Shown here one piece after another: positions 24,457 through 33,590 of a DNA stretch of 64,000 nt. Made by a program: the position numbers and the translations under genes. The stretch is from an uncultured Paracoccaceae bacterium. Lineage in GTDB: Bacteria; Pseudomonadota; Alphaproteobacteria; Rhodobacterales; Rhodobacteraceae. The stretch is taken from positions 62,001 through 126,000 of the forward strand of contig CANNFQ010000004.1 in the NCBI GenBank assembly GCA_947503925.1, read 5' to 3'. Numbering within the stretch: position 1 is the first letter of the stretch; each line of letters begins with the position of its first letter. Below the pieces are notes generated by a model. The model searched no databases, was not told the origin of the DNA, and saw only the letters and a list, made by a program, of their open reading frames with translations.

Positions 24457-25905
24457 ATGAGTATTTCCAGCGCATTAAGCAATGCCATGTCAGGGCTCTC
24501 GGTCACATCCCGTATGGCCGAAGTCGTGTCTTCCAACCTGTCGAATGCCCTGACCGATGGTTACGGGCGCAGATCGCTTGATCTAAGTGCGCGGCAGGTT
24601 GGTGGCGTGGGCGCTGGTGTGCAGATTGACGGGGTAAGGCGTTTTGTTGATGCGGGGATACTTGCAGATCGCCGTCTTGCTGACGCAGCACTGGGTGGTC
24701 AGGAACGCAGCGCCAATATGTTGGTGCGGTTGGAACAAACACTCGGGGGTCCGGACGATGCGGCTAGCCTTGAGGCCAGATTGGCACGTTTTGAACAGGC
24801 ATTAATTGGGGCAAGCAGTGATCCCGCATCAGAAACGCGACTGGCAGAAGTGCTTTCGCGACTGGAAGACGTCACTCTGACCCTGCGCAACAATTCGAAT
24901 GCGATCCAGTCCATGCGGCAGGAAGCCGACGCCGCCATCGCAAGTGATATCGATACGTTTAATACCGCGTTGTTGCAGGTTGAGGCGATGAACGCAGATA
25001 TCCTGCGCCTCCAATCCACCGGTGCCGATGCCAGTACCTTACTGGATTTGCGCCAGCAGGTGGTTGATAAGATCGCAGACATAGTTCCCCTGCGTGAATT
25101 GCCCCGTGACAATGGCACAATCGGGTTGATGACAACAAATGGCATGACGCTTCTCGATGGTCGGGCTGTGCAATTTGGGTTTGAATCTACTCCGACGATT
25201 GTTGGCGATATGACACTCGCGTCGGGCGCGCTTACCGGTATTACGCTTGACGGCGCCCCGATTGATGCCACAACCGGCATTGGTCGTTTAGATGGCGGGT
25301 CCTTAGGTGCATCTTTTGCACTCCGGGACCAAACACTTGTTGACGCACAGGAGACGCTTGATGGCATTGCTGCGGACCTGATTGCGCGATTTGAAGATCC
25401 AGCGAACGACCCAACACTTGCGCCCGGCGACCTTGGGTTGCTGACTGATGAGGGCGGAACACTTGACCTAGCCGATATTCCTGGTCTCGCCGGGCGGATT
25501 TCCGTTAACCCGATTGTCAATCCAACACAGGGTGGCACTTTGACACAGTTGCGCGATGGGTTGAACGCGGCAGGGCCTGGCCCACAGGGTAGCGCGGTAC
25601 AATTGGATCGCTGGATTGGCGCTTTGTCGGAATCCCGCAGTGATGTGCCGGGCAGTGCCGCCCGATCAGCGGCGGGTCGCATGGCTGATTTCACCTCGCA
25701 AATCGGTTTGACCCGATTGCAGGCCGAGGAAACCCTCAGTTTCACGGCGGCACGCTGGGACACGTTGCACGAGGCTGAATTGGCATCAGGTGTCGATACG
25801 GACTTGGAGCTTCAAACGCTTTTGCGTGTCGAACAGGCCTATGCCGCGAATGCAAAGGTCATTCAAACAGTCGATTTCATGATGCAACGTTTGATGGAGC
25901 TTTAG
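24457..25905 (+). CDS. flgK: Hook-associated protein 1 (FlgK)
   Basis: A 482-residue protein joining hook and filament. The N-terminus SALSNAMSGLSVTSRMAEVVSSNLSNALTDGYGRRS carries the flagellar rod signature, and the C-terminus VDTDLELQTLLRVEQAYAANAKVIQTVDFMMQRLMEL is typical of FlgK. LLDLRQQVVDKIADIVPL lies mid-protein. It follows flgE by 20 bases and precedes flgL by one base, giving a tight operon. Length is near the lower end for FlgK, as in other Roseobacter members. Confidence 0.94.
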   Translation: MSISSALSNAMSGLSVTSRMAEVVSSNLSNALTDGYGRRSLDLSARQVGGVGAGVQIDGVRRFVDAGILADRRLADAALGGQERSANMLVRLEQTLGGPDDAASLEARLARFEQALIGASSDPASETRLAEVLSRLEDVTLTLRNNSNAIQSMRQEADAAIASDIDTFNTALLQVEAMNADILRLQSTGADASTLLDLRQQVVDKIADIVPLRELPRDNGTIGLMTTNGMTLLDGRAVQFGFESTPTIVGDMTLASGALTGITLDGAPIDATTGIGRLDGGSLGASFALRDQTLVDAQETLDGIAADLIARFEDPANDPTLAPGDLGLLTDEGGTLDLADIPGLAGRISVNPIVNPTQGGTLTQLRDGLNAAGPGPQGSAVQLDRWIGALSESRSDVPGSAARSAAGRMADFTSQIGLTRLQAEETLSFTAARWDTLHEAELASGVDTDLELQTLLRVEQAYAANAKVIQTVDFMMQRLMEL

Positions 25906-25906
25906 G

Positions 25907-26911
25907 ATGCCAATCGTATCAGTGGGCGATGCCGCACAGCAATTCATATCGATGCGCAATGGTGGGACAATCAAAACTGAACTTGCGCGGCTCGCAGAGA
26001 GCCTTTCCACCGGTCGTGTCACCGATATTACCGCCGAGTTAGGGGGGGAAACGAACCGGTTTTCGGGGATCAACTACAGTTTGGCGCAACTTGACGGATT
26101 TGCGCAGGCGGTCAGCGAAACCAGTCAGACCCTTGCTGGTATCCAAACGGTCCTTGGGAAGGTCGATACCGTGCGCAGCGATACAGGCGCGCAGCTTTTG
26201 CTGTTGAGCGATGCCAGTACAGGTTCACAAATCGATGAGGCTGGGCGGGCTGCCCGCAGTTCATTTGAGACGATTGTAAGCACGCTCAATACCAGATTGG
26301 CTGATCGGTCCTTAATGGCAGGCACGGCTGTGGATAGATCGCCCCTGGCGTCAGCCGCCGATATGCTTGCGGATATCGGTACGGCGGTGGCTGGTGCGAC
26401 GACGGCCGCAGATATCATCGCCGCGATTGAAACCTGGTTCGACGATCCCGCAGGAGGTTTTGCAACCATGGGATATCTTGGCGATGATGGTGCGGTCTTG
26501 GAACGGCGGGTTTCCGAGAACCGGAGCTATCAGATAGACGCGCGCGCAGACGATCCTGCGCTGAAAGACGTGCTGAAAGCGACAGCTATTGCCACAATAG
26601 CTGATGATTTTGTCGGCTTGGATTCGGTTGCAAAGGCGGACCTTCTTCGGGAAGCCGGTGAACGACTTTTTGCTTCTGCAACAGGTATGACTGCATTGCA
26701 GGCGCGTATCGGCTTCGTCGAAGCCGGCGTTCAGCAGACAGGCACCGAGATCAACGCGCAAAAAACCGCCTTGGAGATATCGAAAAACGATCTGATATCA
26801 GCAGATCCTTTTGACACAGCGTCGCGTCTGCAAAGCGTACAGTTACAGTTAGAGACACATTACAACGTAACGGCGCGCCTCTCTCAACTGAGCCTGCTGG
26901 ACTATATCTGA
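25907..26911 (+). CDS. flgL: Flagellin-like hook-associated protein 3 (FlgL)
   Basis: A 334-residue protein of the flagellin superfamily. The N-terminal helix TIKTELARLAESLSTGRVTDITAELGGETNRFSGINYSL and C-terminal FVEAGVQQTGTEINAQKTALEISKNDLISADPFDTASRLQ form the D0/D1 core. Its place after flgK supports HAP3 over a second flagellin. Its TGA overlaps the flgI ATG by one base (TGATG). Confidence 0.9.
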   Translation: MPIVSVGDAAQQFISMRNGGTIKTELARLAESLSTGRVTDITAELGGETNRFSGINYSLAQLDGFAQAVSETSQTLAGIQTVLGKVDTVRSDTGAQLLLLSDASTGSQIDEAGRAARSSFETIVSTLNTRLADRSLMAGTAVDRSPLASAADMLADIGTAVAGATTAADIIAAIETWFDDPAGGFATMGYLGDDGAVLERRVSENRSYQIDARADDPALKDVLKATAIATIADDFVGLDSVAKADLLREAGERLFASATGMTALQARIGFVEAGVQQTGTEINAQKTALEISKNDLISADPFDTASRLQSVQLQLETHYNVTARLSQLSLLDYI

Positions 26912-28014
26912 TGGGGTGGCGAGCATTCATCACTTTTATTTTCATGGTTGTTCCATTGATTGGGCAAGCGACACCAATCCGCATCAAGGATCTGGTGGAA
27001 TTTGATGGGGTCCGCTCAAATGACCTTGTCGGTTACGGGTTGGTTGTCGGACTGAACGGCACCGGGGATGGGCTACGAAATTCGCCCTTCACCGAAGAAA
27101 TGTTGAGTAACATTCTTGAACGCCTCGGCGTCAACGTGACGGGTGAGCAATTCAGACCAAAGAACGTTGCAGCCGTGCTCGTCACTGCCAGTCTGCCCCC
27201 TTTTGCGCGTGCTGGAAGTCCCATGGATGTCACGGTGTCGGCAATTGGCGACGCCAACAGTCTACTGGGCGGGACACTTGTCATGACCCCATTAAATGCC
27301 GCTGATGGTGACATCTATGCCGTTGCGCAGGGCACAATCATCGCCGGTGGCGCATCAGCAACTGGCGATGCAGCGACGGTTGTTCAGGGCGTACCAACTG
27401 CTGGTGTTATTCCATCTGGTGCCACAATCGAACGAGAGGTTGCTTTCGATTTTGCCGGTATGACCTCGCTCAGATTGGCCCTTCGAACACCGGATTTCAC
27501 AACGGCAGGACGGATAGAGCAGGCAATCAATCAGAGTTTTGGTCGACAGGTTGCTCTGATGCTGGACGCTGGAACGGTTGAGTTGAGCATCGCAGCGACG
27601 CGGATGCAGTCACCGGCGCATGCGCTTGGGCGAATCGAAAACATACTTGTCGAACCTGAAAGGCGTGCGCGGGTCGTCGTCGACCAACGATCTGGGACGA
27701 TCGTAATGGGGGATGACGTTCGCATTAGCCGGGTGGCGGTCAGTCAAGGAAATTTGACGTTGAGAATTCGCGAAACGCCGCTGGTGGCGCAGCCAAACCC
27801 GTTTTCGCCGGGTGATACTGTGGTCGTACCCAGGACTGATACGGCACTAATTGATGAGCCGGGCATCGGCTTAGCCGAGATAGATGAGGGAACCTCGCTG
27901 AGCGAAGTTGTCGCTGGATTGAATGCCCTAGGGGTCGCACCAAGAGACATGATTGACATTCTCAAGAGCATCAAAGCGAGCGGAGCTCTGCACGCAGAGT
28001 TCATTGTGCGATGA
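26911..28014 (+). CDS. flgI: Flagellar P-ring protein FlgI
   Basis: A 367-residue periplasmic protein with a Sec signal peptide (MGWRAFITFIFMVVPLIGQA). IRIKDLVEFDGVRSNDLVGYGLVVGLNGTGD directly after it is the hallmark of FlgI, as is the C-terminal EGTSLSEVVAGLNALGVAPRDMIDILKSIKASGALHAEF. It builds the P ring in the peptidoglycan layer. Last gene of its operon; downstream is a decayed 1.4-kb region before the convergent fliP. Codon use is less GC-rich than in the first part of the window. Confidence 0.95.
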   Translation: MGWRAFITFIFMVVPLIGQATPIRIKDLVEFDGVRSNDLVGYGLVVGLNGTGDGLRNSPFTEEMLSNILERLGVNVTGEQFRPKNVAAVLVTASLPPFARAGSPMDVTVSAIGDANSLLGGTLVMTPLNAADGDIYAVAQGTIIAGGASATGDAATVVQGVPTAGVIPSGATIEREVAFDFAGMTSLRLALRTPDFTTAGRIEQAINQSFGRQVALMLDAGTVELSIAATRMQSPAHALGRIENILVEPERRARVVVDQRSGTIVMGDDVRISRVAVSQGNLTLRIRETPLVAQPNPFSPGDTVVVPRTDTALIDEPGIGLAEIDEGTSLSEVVAGLNALGVAPRDMIDILKSIKASGALHAEFIVR

Positions 28015-28555
28015 TGTTTATTCCGTCTGCGCCTCCGCTGAACCAGTGTTGGGTTCCCTAGCCGAGTTTTTGGCGGGGTTTGTCTCCTCCGTTGCTCCCT
28101 CCAGTTTTGGGAGGAACTGTAACAACTTCCAAGAGAATAACACCGACAACGGACACAAGGTAATCCCACTCAACACCCGTTCGTCATCTAGATGTCGCCC
28201 GCCCCCAGCGCCGAGCTGCGCGCAATCTAGTTTTAAGAGGGTATCACCGCGCGGGACGAAGACGCACACCAACACATAACATATCGCATACGAGCTAATT
28301 CTTCATTCACCAAAGCGGTTTTTCGTGTTTGGCGGTATCGGGTGATATGCCGAAAAAACTGTCGCCAAGAGATGATCCGCGATGAATCGGCGGGTACCTC
28401 CATACCACCCAACGCCAAGTACGATATCATAACCGACCCAAATGCATGGTTGCTCACACTCGATGACATCCGTGAAACCAGAAGGGAGCTTAATTATCAT
28501 CCGGCCTGGCACAGATGAAAAGCAGGGGCACTGATCTAGAATCCCAGCAAGTGAA
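28015..28555. other. Non-coding or decayed stretch after flgI
   Basis: Frames on both strands exist (for example a 78-codon minus frame at 28233-28469), but none has a recognisable domain, a ribosome binding site or coherent codon use. The stretch is AT-richer than neighbouring genes. It looks like degraded sequence of an insertion rather than flagellar sequence. Confidence 0.5.
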
Positions 28556-28836
28556 TCAACGCGCGTGGTTGCCCGATTGATCCAGACAGATACGATACGC
28601 ATATGGTGCGGCGTCGACAACAGATCTGAACTTGCGGCTAAAAAGGCCGGTATCGCGAAATCCACTCCGGGACGCGATCTTCGGCAGAGGCGATGCAGCA
28701 AATTCCAAAAGACGCTGTGCTTCGAGTTTCCGGCTACACAGGACAAGTGCATTTTGCGGCGCCGTCAGCCGGTGCAACAAATAGAGGTCAAATGCGATGC
28801 TGACTTGCCCATCACTGACGCAAGCAGCGATTTGTT
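28556..28836 (-). pseudogene. Remnant of an AraC/GlxA-type transcriptional regulator
   Basis: The minus-strand frame reads KLEAQRLLEFAASPLPKIAS then RSGFRDTGLFSRKFRSVVDA and PYAYR, the second helix-turn-helix and end of an AraC-family domain (pattern LLExSxxPLxxIAxRxGFxDxxxFSRxFR...PxxYR). Upstream codons (to about 28836) give IAACVSDGQVSIAFDLYLL, which resembles the end of a GlxA-type DJ-1/PfpI domain, so a large part of the gene between the two is missing. No start codon with a ribosome binding site exists. It is a truncated, non-functional copy. Confidence 0.55.
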
Positions 28837-28869
28837 GTCTGCTGGGCTTCGACGAAGAGGCGATCAGTT

Positions 28870-29303
28870 ATGTCGAAACGGGAAAACCACATCCATGCGT
28901 TTAAGGCCAAATTCGCCCTTGAGGCTTTGAGGGGTGAACGCACGGCCGCGGAATTCTGAAGTCAGTTTGACGTCCACCTATGTCGTAGCTTTAAATGAGG
29001 TCATAAACATAAACGGTGCACTTGGATCGTGAATTTGGATCTGGGATCGCAGCTCACCTCCTTCTTCTGGACAGACCGCCCGGGTCGATCCGGCGTGCGC
29101 ATCTCGATGGATGGCAAGGGTGCCTTTGGGACAGCACATTCGTGGAACGGCTCTGGCGGACAACGAATTACGACTGCGTTTACCTCCATGCTTGGCAAAC
29201 TGGATCAGAAACCGGTGCCGGGATCACGCGCGGGGTCGCGTTGTACAATCACCGTCGCCCTCACAGCGCCCATCGTGGCAAATCGCTCGCCATGGTTTTC
29301 TGA
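28870..29303 (+). mobile_element. IS3-family insertion sequence remnant (orfA and orfB fragments)
   Basis: From 28870 the frame MSKRENHIHAFKAKFALEAL continues RGERTAAEF and then meets an in-frame TGA (28957-28959) followed by SQFDVH, the N-terminal part of an IS3-type OrfA with a nonsense change. From about 29010 the end of OrfB (integrase catalytic domain) is recognisable: DLGSQLTSFFWTDRPGRSG and VRISMDGKG in one frame, then TFVERLWRTTNYDCVYLHAW and YNHRRPHSAHRGK in another, so there is a frameshift near 29125-29150. The part between, including most of orfB with two of the DDE residues, is deleted. Terminal repeats were not identified. Confidence 0.75.
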
Positions 29304-29469
29304 TGAAAGAAGAAGGACATGCAACCCGGTCAGCGGCGACAAAAAGTAGTTTAATTTCCGCGAAAACCTGCCCAAGGATTGAGGTGTCGTTCATTTTCAT
29401 CATGTTTGCAATCAATGTGCAAAGCCTAGCGCCGCGAGGTGGGTGACAAACCACGCTGTGGTTTTGGGT
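29304..29469. other. Short spacer between IS remnant and fliP
   Basis: No coding frame or clear terminator was recognised in these 166 bases; the fliP stop lies at 29470 on the minus strand. Confidence 0.4.
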
Positions 29470-30198
29470 TTAGCCATATCCCCGGACCAAACTGGATGCG
29501 ATGAGCCCCCAGCCATCGGCGACAACGAAGAAGGCGAGTTTGAACGGGAGCGAGACGATAGCAGGCGGGACCATCATCATTCCCATCGACATCAGAACAG
29601 CAGCAACGACAAGATCGATGATCAGGAAAGGTATGAAAATCAGGAACCCTACCTGAAACGCTCTTTCCATCTCGCTAAGCAGGAAGGATGGTATGACAAC
29701 GGATAAAGGCGCTTCATCGACTGTCGTTGTCAGCGGCAGGTCAGGCCGCAGATCTGCAAGCGCTGCGAAAGTATCGGCTTCGATCCGGCCTGACATGAAT
29801 TCGCGCAGTGGCGCCATCGTGCGGATGAAGGCGTCTTCAGGCGTGATGGCATCATTCAGAAGTGGGTCGATGCCGGCATTCCACGCGTCCTCAAAAACCG
29901 GTTCCATAACGAAATAGGTCAGAAACATCGCGAGGCTCACCAAGAGCATATTTGGTGGCGATTGCTGCAGTCCGATTGCCTGGCGTAAGATGGCGAAGAC
30001 GGTGACAATGAACGGAAAGCAGGTCACCATGATGGCGATACCTGGCACAAGGCTGAGGACGGTGATCAAGATCAAAAGCTGGGCCGACCTCGTGGCCAAT
30101 GATCCGTCGTCACCCAGACTGATTGAGAGGTCCTGTGCCATCGCCGGTCCGGCCAAAACGATGGCTATGGCTGCCACAAGCCAACGGAGCTTCCACAT
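29470..30198 (-). CDS. fliP: Flagellar export gate protein FliP
   Basis: A 242-residue membrane protein with an N-terminal signal-like sequence (KLRWLVAAIAIVLAGPAMAQ) and four further helices. Conserved FliP stretches include MVTCFPFIVTVFAILRQAIGLQQSPPNMLLVSLAMFLTYFVM and PSFLLSEMERAFQVGFLIFIPFLIIDLVV. It forms the core of the flagellar type III export gate with FliQ and FliR, both encoded in this block. It follows fliN without any gap. Last gene of the fliF-fliH-fliN-fliP operon. Confidence 0.95.
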   Translation of the reverse strand: MWKLRWLVAAIAIVLAGPAMAQDLSISLGDDGSLATRSAQLLILITVLSLVPGIAIMVTCFPFIVTVFAILRQAIGLQQSPPNMLLVSLAMFLTYFVMEPVFEDAWNAGIDPLLNDAITPEDAFIRTMAPLREFMSGRIEADTFAALADLRPDLPLTTTVDEAPLSVVIPSFLLSEMERAFQVGFLIFIPFLIIDLVVAAVLMSMGMMMVPPAIVSLPFKLAFFVVADGWGLIASSLVRGYG

Positions 30199-30477
30199 TT
30201 AGGCCACGTTGCCCTTGTCTGTTGCAACCTCGGTCAAACGAACTGCAAGTTGGCCCGCTTCTCCGCCTTCCAGCTCCTGCAACTCACCGCGTGCGATTAG
30301 TTTGTCGCCAACATAAAGTTCGACCGGATCTTCAATTCGTTTGTCCAGTGGCAGCACCGCGTTTTCACCCAGGCTGAGTAGATCACGCACCAATGGGCGT
30401 GCCTTACCGACCGTGACGGATACCTCAATGGGGATGTGCTGCAGCGGATTGGCATGATCATTGGATGTGTCATCCAT
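30199..30477 (-). CDS. fliN: Flagellar motor switch protein FliN
   Basis: A 92-residue SpoA-domain protein: HIPIEVSVTVGKARPLVRDLLSL followed by LPLDKRIEDPVELYVGDKLIARGELQ is the standard FliN pattern. It would build the lower C-ring and bind the export ATPase complex. It is at the short end for FliN, without an N-terminal extension. It overlaps the fliH-like gene by 8 bases. No fliM or fliG is found in this window. Confidence 0.92.
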   Translation of the reverse strand: MDDTSNDHANPLQHIPIEVSVTVGKARPLVRDLLSLGENAVLPLDKRIEDPVELYVGDKLIARGELQELEGGEAGQLAVRLTEVATDKGNVA

Positions 30478-31030
30478 TGGATTCTGTCCTTGTCTCGGGA
30501 TGGGTTATCAGGCTCAGTGCGGTTGTGATCTCGGCAAGCAGCGCATCAGTATCAAGCAGCGTTCCCTGCGCGACCTTTTCGATCCAGGCTGCATGAATAC
30601 CAAGTGAGGCATCAGGGTGGATCGTCACATGCTGCGGCAACTCGGATTTTAGCGTGACGACGGCATCGTAACTCTCCGGATGCACAAAAAGCGAGATGGG
30701 CGCATTGGCATCGTCTTTCGCGGCCTGCTGCAGCACGTTGGCCACGTGCTCTGCAAAGCCGTTTTCGACGCAATACGGCAGGATCTTTGTCGTCAAAACG
30801 GAAAACAGCGGCGCGAGGGAATGCAACAGCTGGCCGCGTGCTTCCGCATAGGTAAAATCAATGTCGCAGATCGCTTGCACAAGTTTTTGTTGTAGTGCGC
30901 CAATTTCTTCCTGCGCGGCGGCTGTGCCTGCTGCCAAGCCTTCTTCATAGCCTCGATTGTAATCTTCGCTTGATGTCTCATCCTGTGCGATCACATCCTC
31001 GAAGGATTCGAGTGATAATAGGCCGGGCAT
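30470..31030 (-). CDS. fliH: FliH-like flagellar export ATPase regulator
   Basis: A 186-residue soluble protein. The acidic N-terminus with YNRGYEEGLAAGTAAAQEEI is the glycine-spaced helix seen in FliH proteins; the C-terminal half (ISLFVHPESYDAVVTLKSEL ... HPDASLGIHAAWIEK) resembles the FliH/YscL domain. FliH ties the ATPase FliI (47063) to the C-ring. Sequence conservation is weak in this family, so position between fliF and fliN is a main part of the evidence. It abuts fliF and overlaps fliN. Confidence 0.78.
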   Translation of the reverse strand: MPGLLSLESFEDVIAQDETSSEDYNRGYEEGLAAGTAAAQEEIGALQQKLVQAICDIDFTYAEARGQLLHSLAPLFSVLTTKILPYCVENGFAEHVANVLQQAAKDDANAPISLFVHPESYDAVVTLKSELPQHVTIHPDASLGIHAAWIEKVAQGTLLDTDALLAEITTALSLITHPETRTESNG

Positions 31031-32614
31031 CTAAGCGCGCTCCCTTGGGTCGGGGTCTTCAATCCAGTCCTGCAGGATCTGGATAGTCTCGGTTTCGCGA
31101 TCCGTGATCATTTGCCGAAGGCGCGAAACAGGGTCATCGCTGCTTTCCTCCATCTGGCCCAGATCACCGCCCATGAACGCCCCCATGCTGTCATCACCAA
31201 TGGCCATCGCCATTGGCGGATCAATCTCTTCGGGTTCTGGGAGCGCGATTGCATCGGTTGTGCCGGTCGCCGGGCGTGATTGCAGCAGGATTGGGCGCAC
31301 AACGAAAAGCCCCAGGATAAGCGCGACGACAGCCAGCACCGCAACCTGGATCAGTTGCATTGTATCAAGTGGCATACCCGGGACAGGTGTTGCTGCCTCT
31401 GTTCCCAAGGTTGCCAAGGGCTCGAACGGCATCGATTTCAACGTTATGATGTCACCCCGGGCCGCATCAAAACCAACCGCTGATGCAACAAGTTCCTGTA
31501 GTGACGCCAGTTCTTCTTCGCTACGGGGTGTTGAGGACACGGCGCCATCATCGGTAATGGTTTTGACGTCATTGACCAATACAGCAACGGTCAGGCGTCG
31601 TACTGCGCCTGGCCCCTTGATCAACTGTCTTTCGGTTTCCGAAACCTCGTAATTCGTTAGCGAGCGATTCTCCGAGTTTTCGTTGCTTGATGCGCCGCCG
31701 GTCCCGGCAGCATCCCCGTCTGGCAGGTTCGATGCGACGGTGACATCACCGCCCCGGCTATCGCTTGATGTACCCGCGCTTTCGGTTACTTCGGTGCTGA
31801 TCGCCACGCGGCTGTCGGGATCAATCCGGCGTTCCGTAATCTGCTCTGTCTCGGTGATGGTATCGACGCTGACCTCAACAACCGCGTTTCCGGCCCCGAC
31901 GCGGGCTGCCAACAGACGCTCGGCCCGTTTGCGTAAACCTTCGGCCCGTTCATCGCCGCCGGGCAAGGCCGCATTCCCGTCCGCATCAGACATTAGCCCA
32001 CCATTGTCATCGATCACGGCAACAGAATCGGGAGATAGCCCGGGGACAGTGGCACCGACTAGAAATTGAAGCGCCTTGATATGGGGTGCAGATAATGAAC
32101 CGCCAGCCGTTGTGACGGTGACAGCGGCAGTGGGCGTTTGATTACGCTGAAATGGCCGATTTGAAGGGGTCGAGATATGCACCCTGGCGGCACGTATATG
32201 CGGGCTAGCCAGAATTGTCCTGGCAAGCTCACCTTCCTTTGCGCGCCAATACGCGGCATCAAACATCTGCGATGTGGTGCTGAACCCGGATAACCCGTCA
32301 AGTAACTCGTATCCCTGGCTGCCGGCTGCTGGCAACCCGTCGCCAGCCAATGACATGCGCAGCGTATCACGTTGCCCGGTCGGTACATATATCGCCCCGC
32401 CGCGCACCTCATAAGCAACGCCGCGTTGGTCAAGCGCTGTGATGACATCGCCTGCGGCCCGTGGTTCCAGCCCGCCATATAATAATGACATGTCCTTGTT
32501 GCTTGCACCTTGGGCCAGCATCAGGATGGCCGCAAACACCGCAGCCGTCGCCAACACGACAAATAAACGGCGGCGACTATCAAGCGCCGACCACATGCTG
32601 CTGAAACTCTGCAA
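31031..32614 (-). CDS. fliF: Flagellar MS-ring protein FliF
   Basis: A 527-residue membrane protein with helices near 17-35 and 425-445. LYGGLEPRAAGDVITALDQRGVAYEVRGGAIYVP and AYWRAKEGELARTILASPHIRAARVHISTPSNRPF are conserved ring-building motifs; the C-terminal tail is acidic and would bind FliG. The start is a TTG at 32614 with GGAG seven bases upstream and a stop codon just before; ATG 32596 is the alternative but too far from the ribosome binding site. It is the first gene of its operon and divergent from fliL. Confidence 0.94.
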   Translation of the reverse strand: MQSFSSMWSALDSRRRLFVVLATAAVFAAILMLAQGASNKDMSLLYGGLEPRAAGDVITALDQRGVAYEVRGGAIYVPTGQRDTLRMSLAGDGLPAAGSQGYELLDGLSGFSTTSQMFDAAYWRAKEGELARTILASPHIRAARVHISTPSNRPFQRNQTPTAAVTVTTAGGSLSAPHIKALQFLVGATVPGLSPDSVAVIDDNGGLMSDADGNAALPGGDERAEGLRKRAERLLAARVGAGNAVVEVSVDTITETEQITERRIDPDSRVAISTEVTESAGTSSDSRGGDVTVASNLPDGDAAGTGGASSNENSENRSLTNYEVSETERQLIKGPGAVRRLTVAVLVNDVKTITDDGAVSSTPRSEEELASLQELVASAVGFDAARGDIITLKSMPFEPLATLGTEAATPVPGMPLDTMQLIQVAVLAVVALILGLFVVRPILLQSRPATGTTDAIALPEPEEIDPPMAMAIGDDSMGAFMGGDLGQMEESSDDPVSRLRQMITDRETETIQILQDWIEDPDPRERA

Positions 32615-32672
32615 TCTGGTTCTCCATCACTTTGGCATTCTGCCTAATCTTCTCCTTCTTGGACCATCAGGC

Positions 32673-32687
32673 TTAACAATCGGTTAG
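32673..32687. promoter_or_regulatory. CtrA-like motif TTAA-N7-TTAG between fliF and fliL
   Basis: TTAACAATCGGTTAG in the 116-bp divergent space differs by one base from TTAA-N7-TTAA, the CtrA response-regulator site that controls flagellar genes in many alphaproteobacteria. The regulator gene is not in the window. Confidence 0.4.
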
Positions 32688-32730
32688 GGCTTCCAAGTTA
32701 TGTTCTGGAAAAGTTCTGGAAGGATTTCAG

Positions 32731-33222
32731 ATGACGGCAGAGCCTGATGCACCGGATGAGACGCCCAAAAAGGGTTCGAAACTCCCATTGATCCTTGGCA
32801 TTGTCCTTGCGGTTCTGGGCGGTGGCGGCGGGTTTTTTGCTGTGCAATCGGGGATTCTTTTTGGTGATTCCGACGAAGATGACAAAGCCGAGGTGACGAA
32901 GGCCGATGCGGCCGCCCAACCTGCGGTGTCCTTTGTTGCGATTGACCCGTTGGTGATTTCCTTGCCCAGCAGTGGCGGGCGCGATCATTTGCGATTTGCC
33001 GCACAGCTGGAAGTTCCGCCCGAATACGCGGCCGAGGTTGAGGCGATCAAACCGCGTATCGTCGATGTGTTGAACGGATATCTACGCGCCGTTGATTTGG
33101 CAGAGCTTGAAGACCCCACAGCGTTGATTCGCTTGCGCAGTCAAATGTTGCGCCGCGTGCAGGTTGTTGCTGGCAAAGGTCGCGTTGGTGACCTGCTCAT
33201 CATGGAATTCGTGTTAAGTTAA
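32731..33222 (+). CDS. fliL: Flagellar basal body protein FliL (first copy)
   Basis: A 163-residue single-pass protein. Cytoplasmic residues 1-15 are charged, the helix LPLILGIVLAVLGGGGGFFAV follows, then the periplasmic FliL domain with FVAIDPLVISLPSSGGRDHLRFAAQLEV and a C-terminus GRVGDLLIMEFVLS. FliL surrounds and supports the stator in other bacteria. It heads an operon with a small coiled-coil gene, the motE-like gene, motA and the 746-residue protein. A second FliL-family gene lies at 42443. Confidence 0.9.
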   Translation: MTAEPDAPDETPKKGSKLPLILGIVLAVLGGGGGFFAVQSGILFGDSDEDDKAEVTKADAAAQPAVSFVAIDPLVISLPSSGGRDHLRFAAQLEVPPEYAAEVEAIKPRIVDVLNGYLRAVDLAELEDPTALIRLRSQMLRRVQVVAGKGRVGDLLIMEFVLS

Positions 33223-33233
33223 GGAACGCCCAA

Positions 33234-33590
33234 ATGACAATGATTGCTGATATTCTACTCATCGCAGGGGCGTTTGGTGCCGGGCTGTATTGTCTGGTGT
33301 TGTCGCGCAGGCTGCGTCGGTTTACCGACCTTGAAAAGGGCGTTGGCGGCGCGGTGGCTGTCCTGTCGGCGCAGGTGGATGACCTGACAAAAACGTTGAA
33401 CAAGGCCCAATCGACCGCAAAAATGTCTGTCAGTGCACTTGATGACGTCAGCGCCCGGGCGGAGGCGGCAGGTTCGCGGTTGGAACTGCTGGTGGCGTCG
33501 CTACATGATTTGCCTGATCCGGGTATCGCGAGCTCTGGTGAAAGCCCCTTCTTTGTGCGCCGCCCGACCGGACCGGAAGGCCGACAGTAA
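33234..33590 (+). CDS. Small membrane-anchored coiled-coil protein of the flagellar operon
   Basis: A 118-residue protein with an N-terminal helix (ADILLIAGAFGAGLYCLVLSRRL) and a helical region with heptad character (DLEKGVGGAVAVLSAQVDDLTKTLNKA). It may belong to the DUF6468-type proteins seen in alphaproteobacterial flagellar clusters, but I am not certain. It lies 11 bases after fliL and overlaps the next gene by one base (TAATG), so it is surely co-expressed with stator genes. Confidence 0.72.
   Translation: MTMIADILLIAGAFGAGLYCLVLSRRLRRFTDLEKGVGGAVAVLSAQVDDLTKTLNKAQSTAKMSVSALDDVSARAEAAGSRLELLVASLHDLPDPGIASSGESPFFVRRPTGPEGRQ

Noticed and set aside
24699..25763. 354-codon minus-strand frame
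   Set aside because: Shadow of flgK, Ser/Arg/Pro-rich and without a known domain.
28098..28125. Terminator for flgI (CCTCC-AGTTTTG-GGAGG)
   Set aside because: Only a 5-bp stem, no T tract after it, and it lies in degraded sequence 85 bases beyond the gene.
28303..28752. 149-codon minus-strand frame
   Set aside because: No recognisable domain and overlaps the AraC-type remnant in another frame; lies in decayed sequence, so not called a gene.
28565..28930. 121-codon plus-strand frame
   Set aside because: Antisense to the AraC-type remnant and runs into the IS3 remnant in a different frame; no start context.
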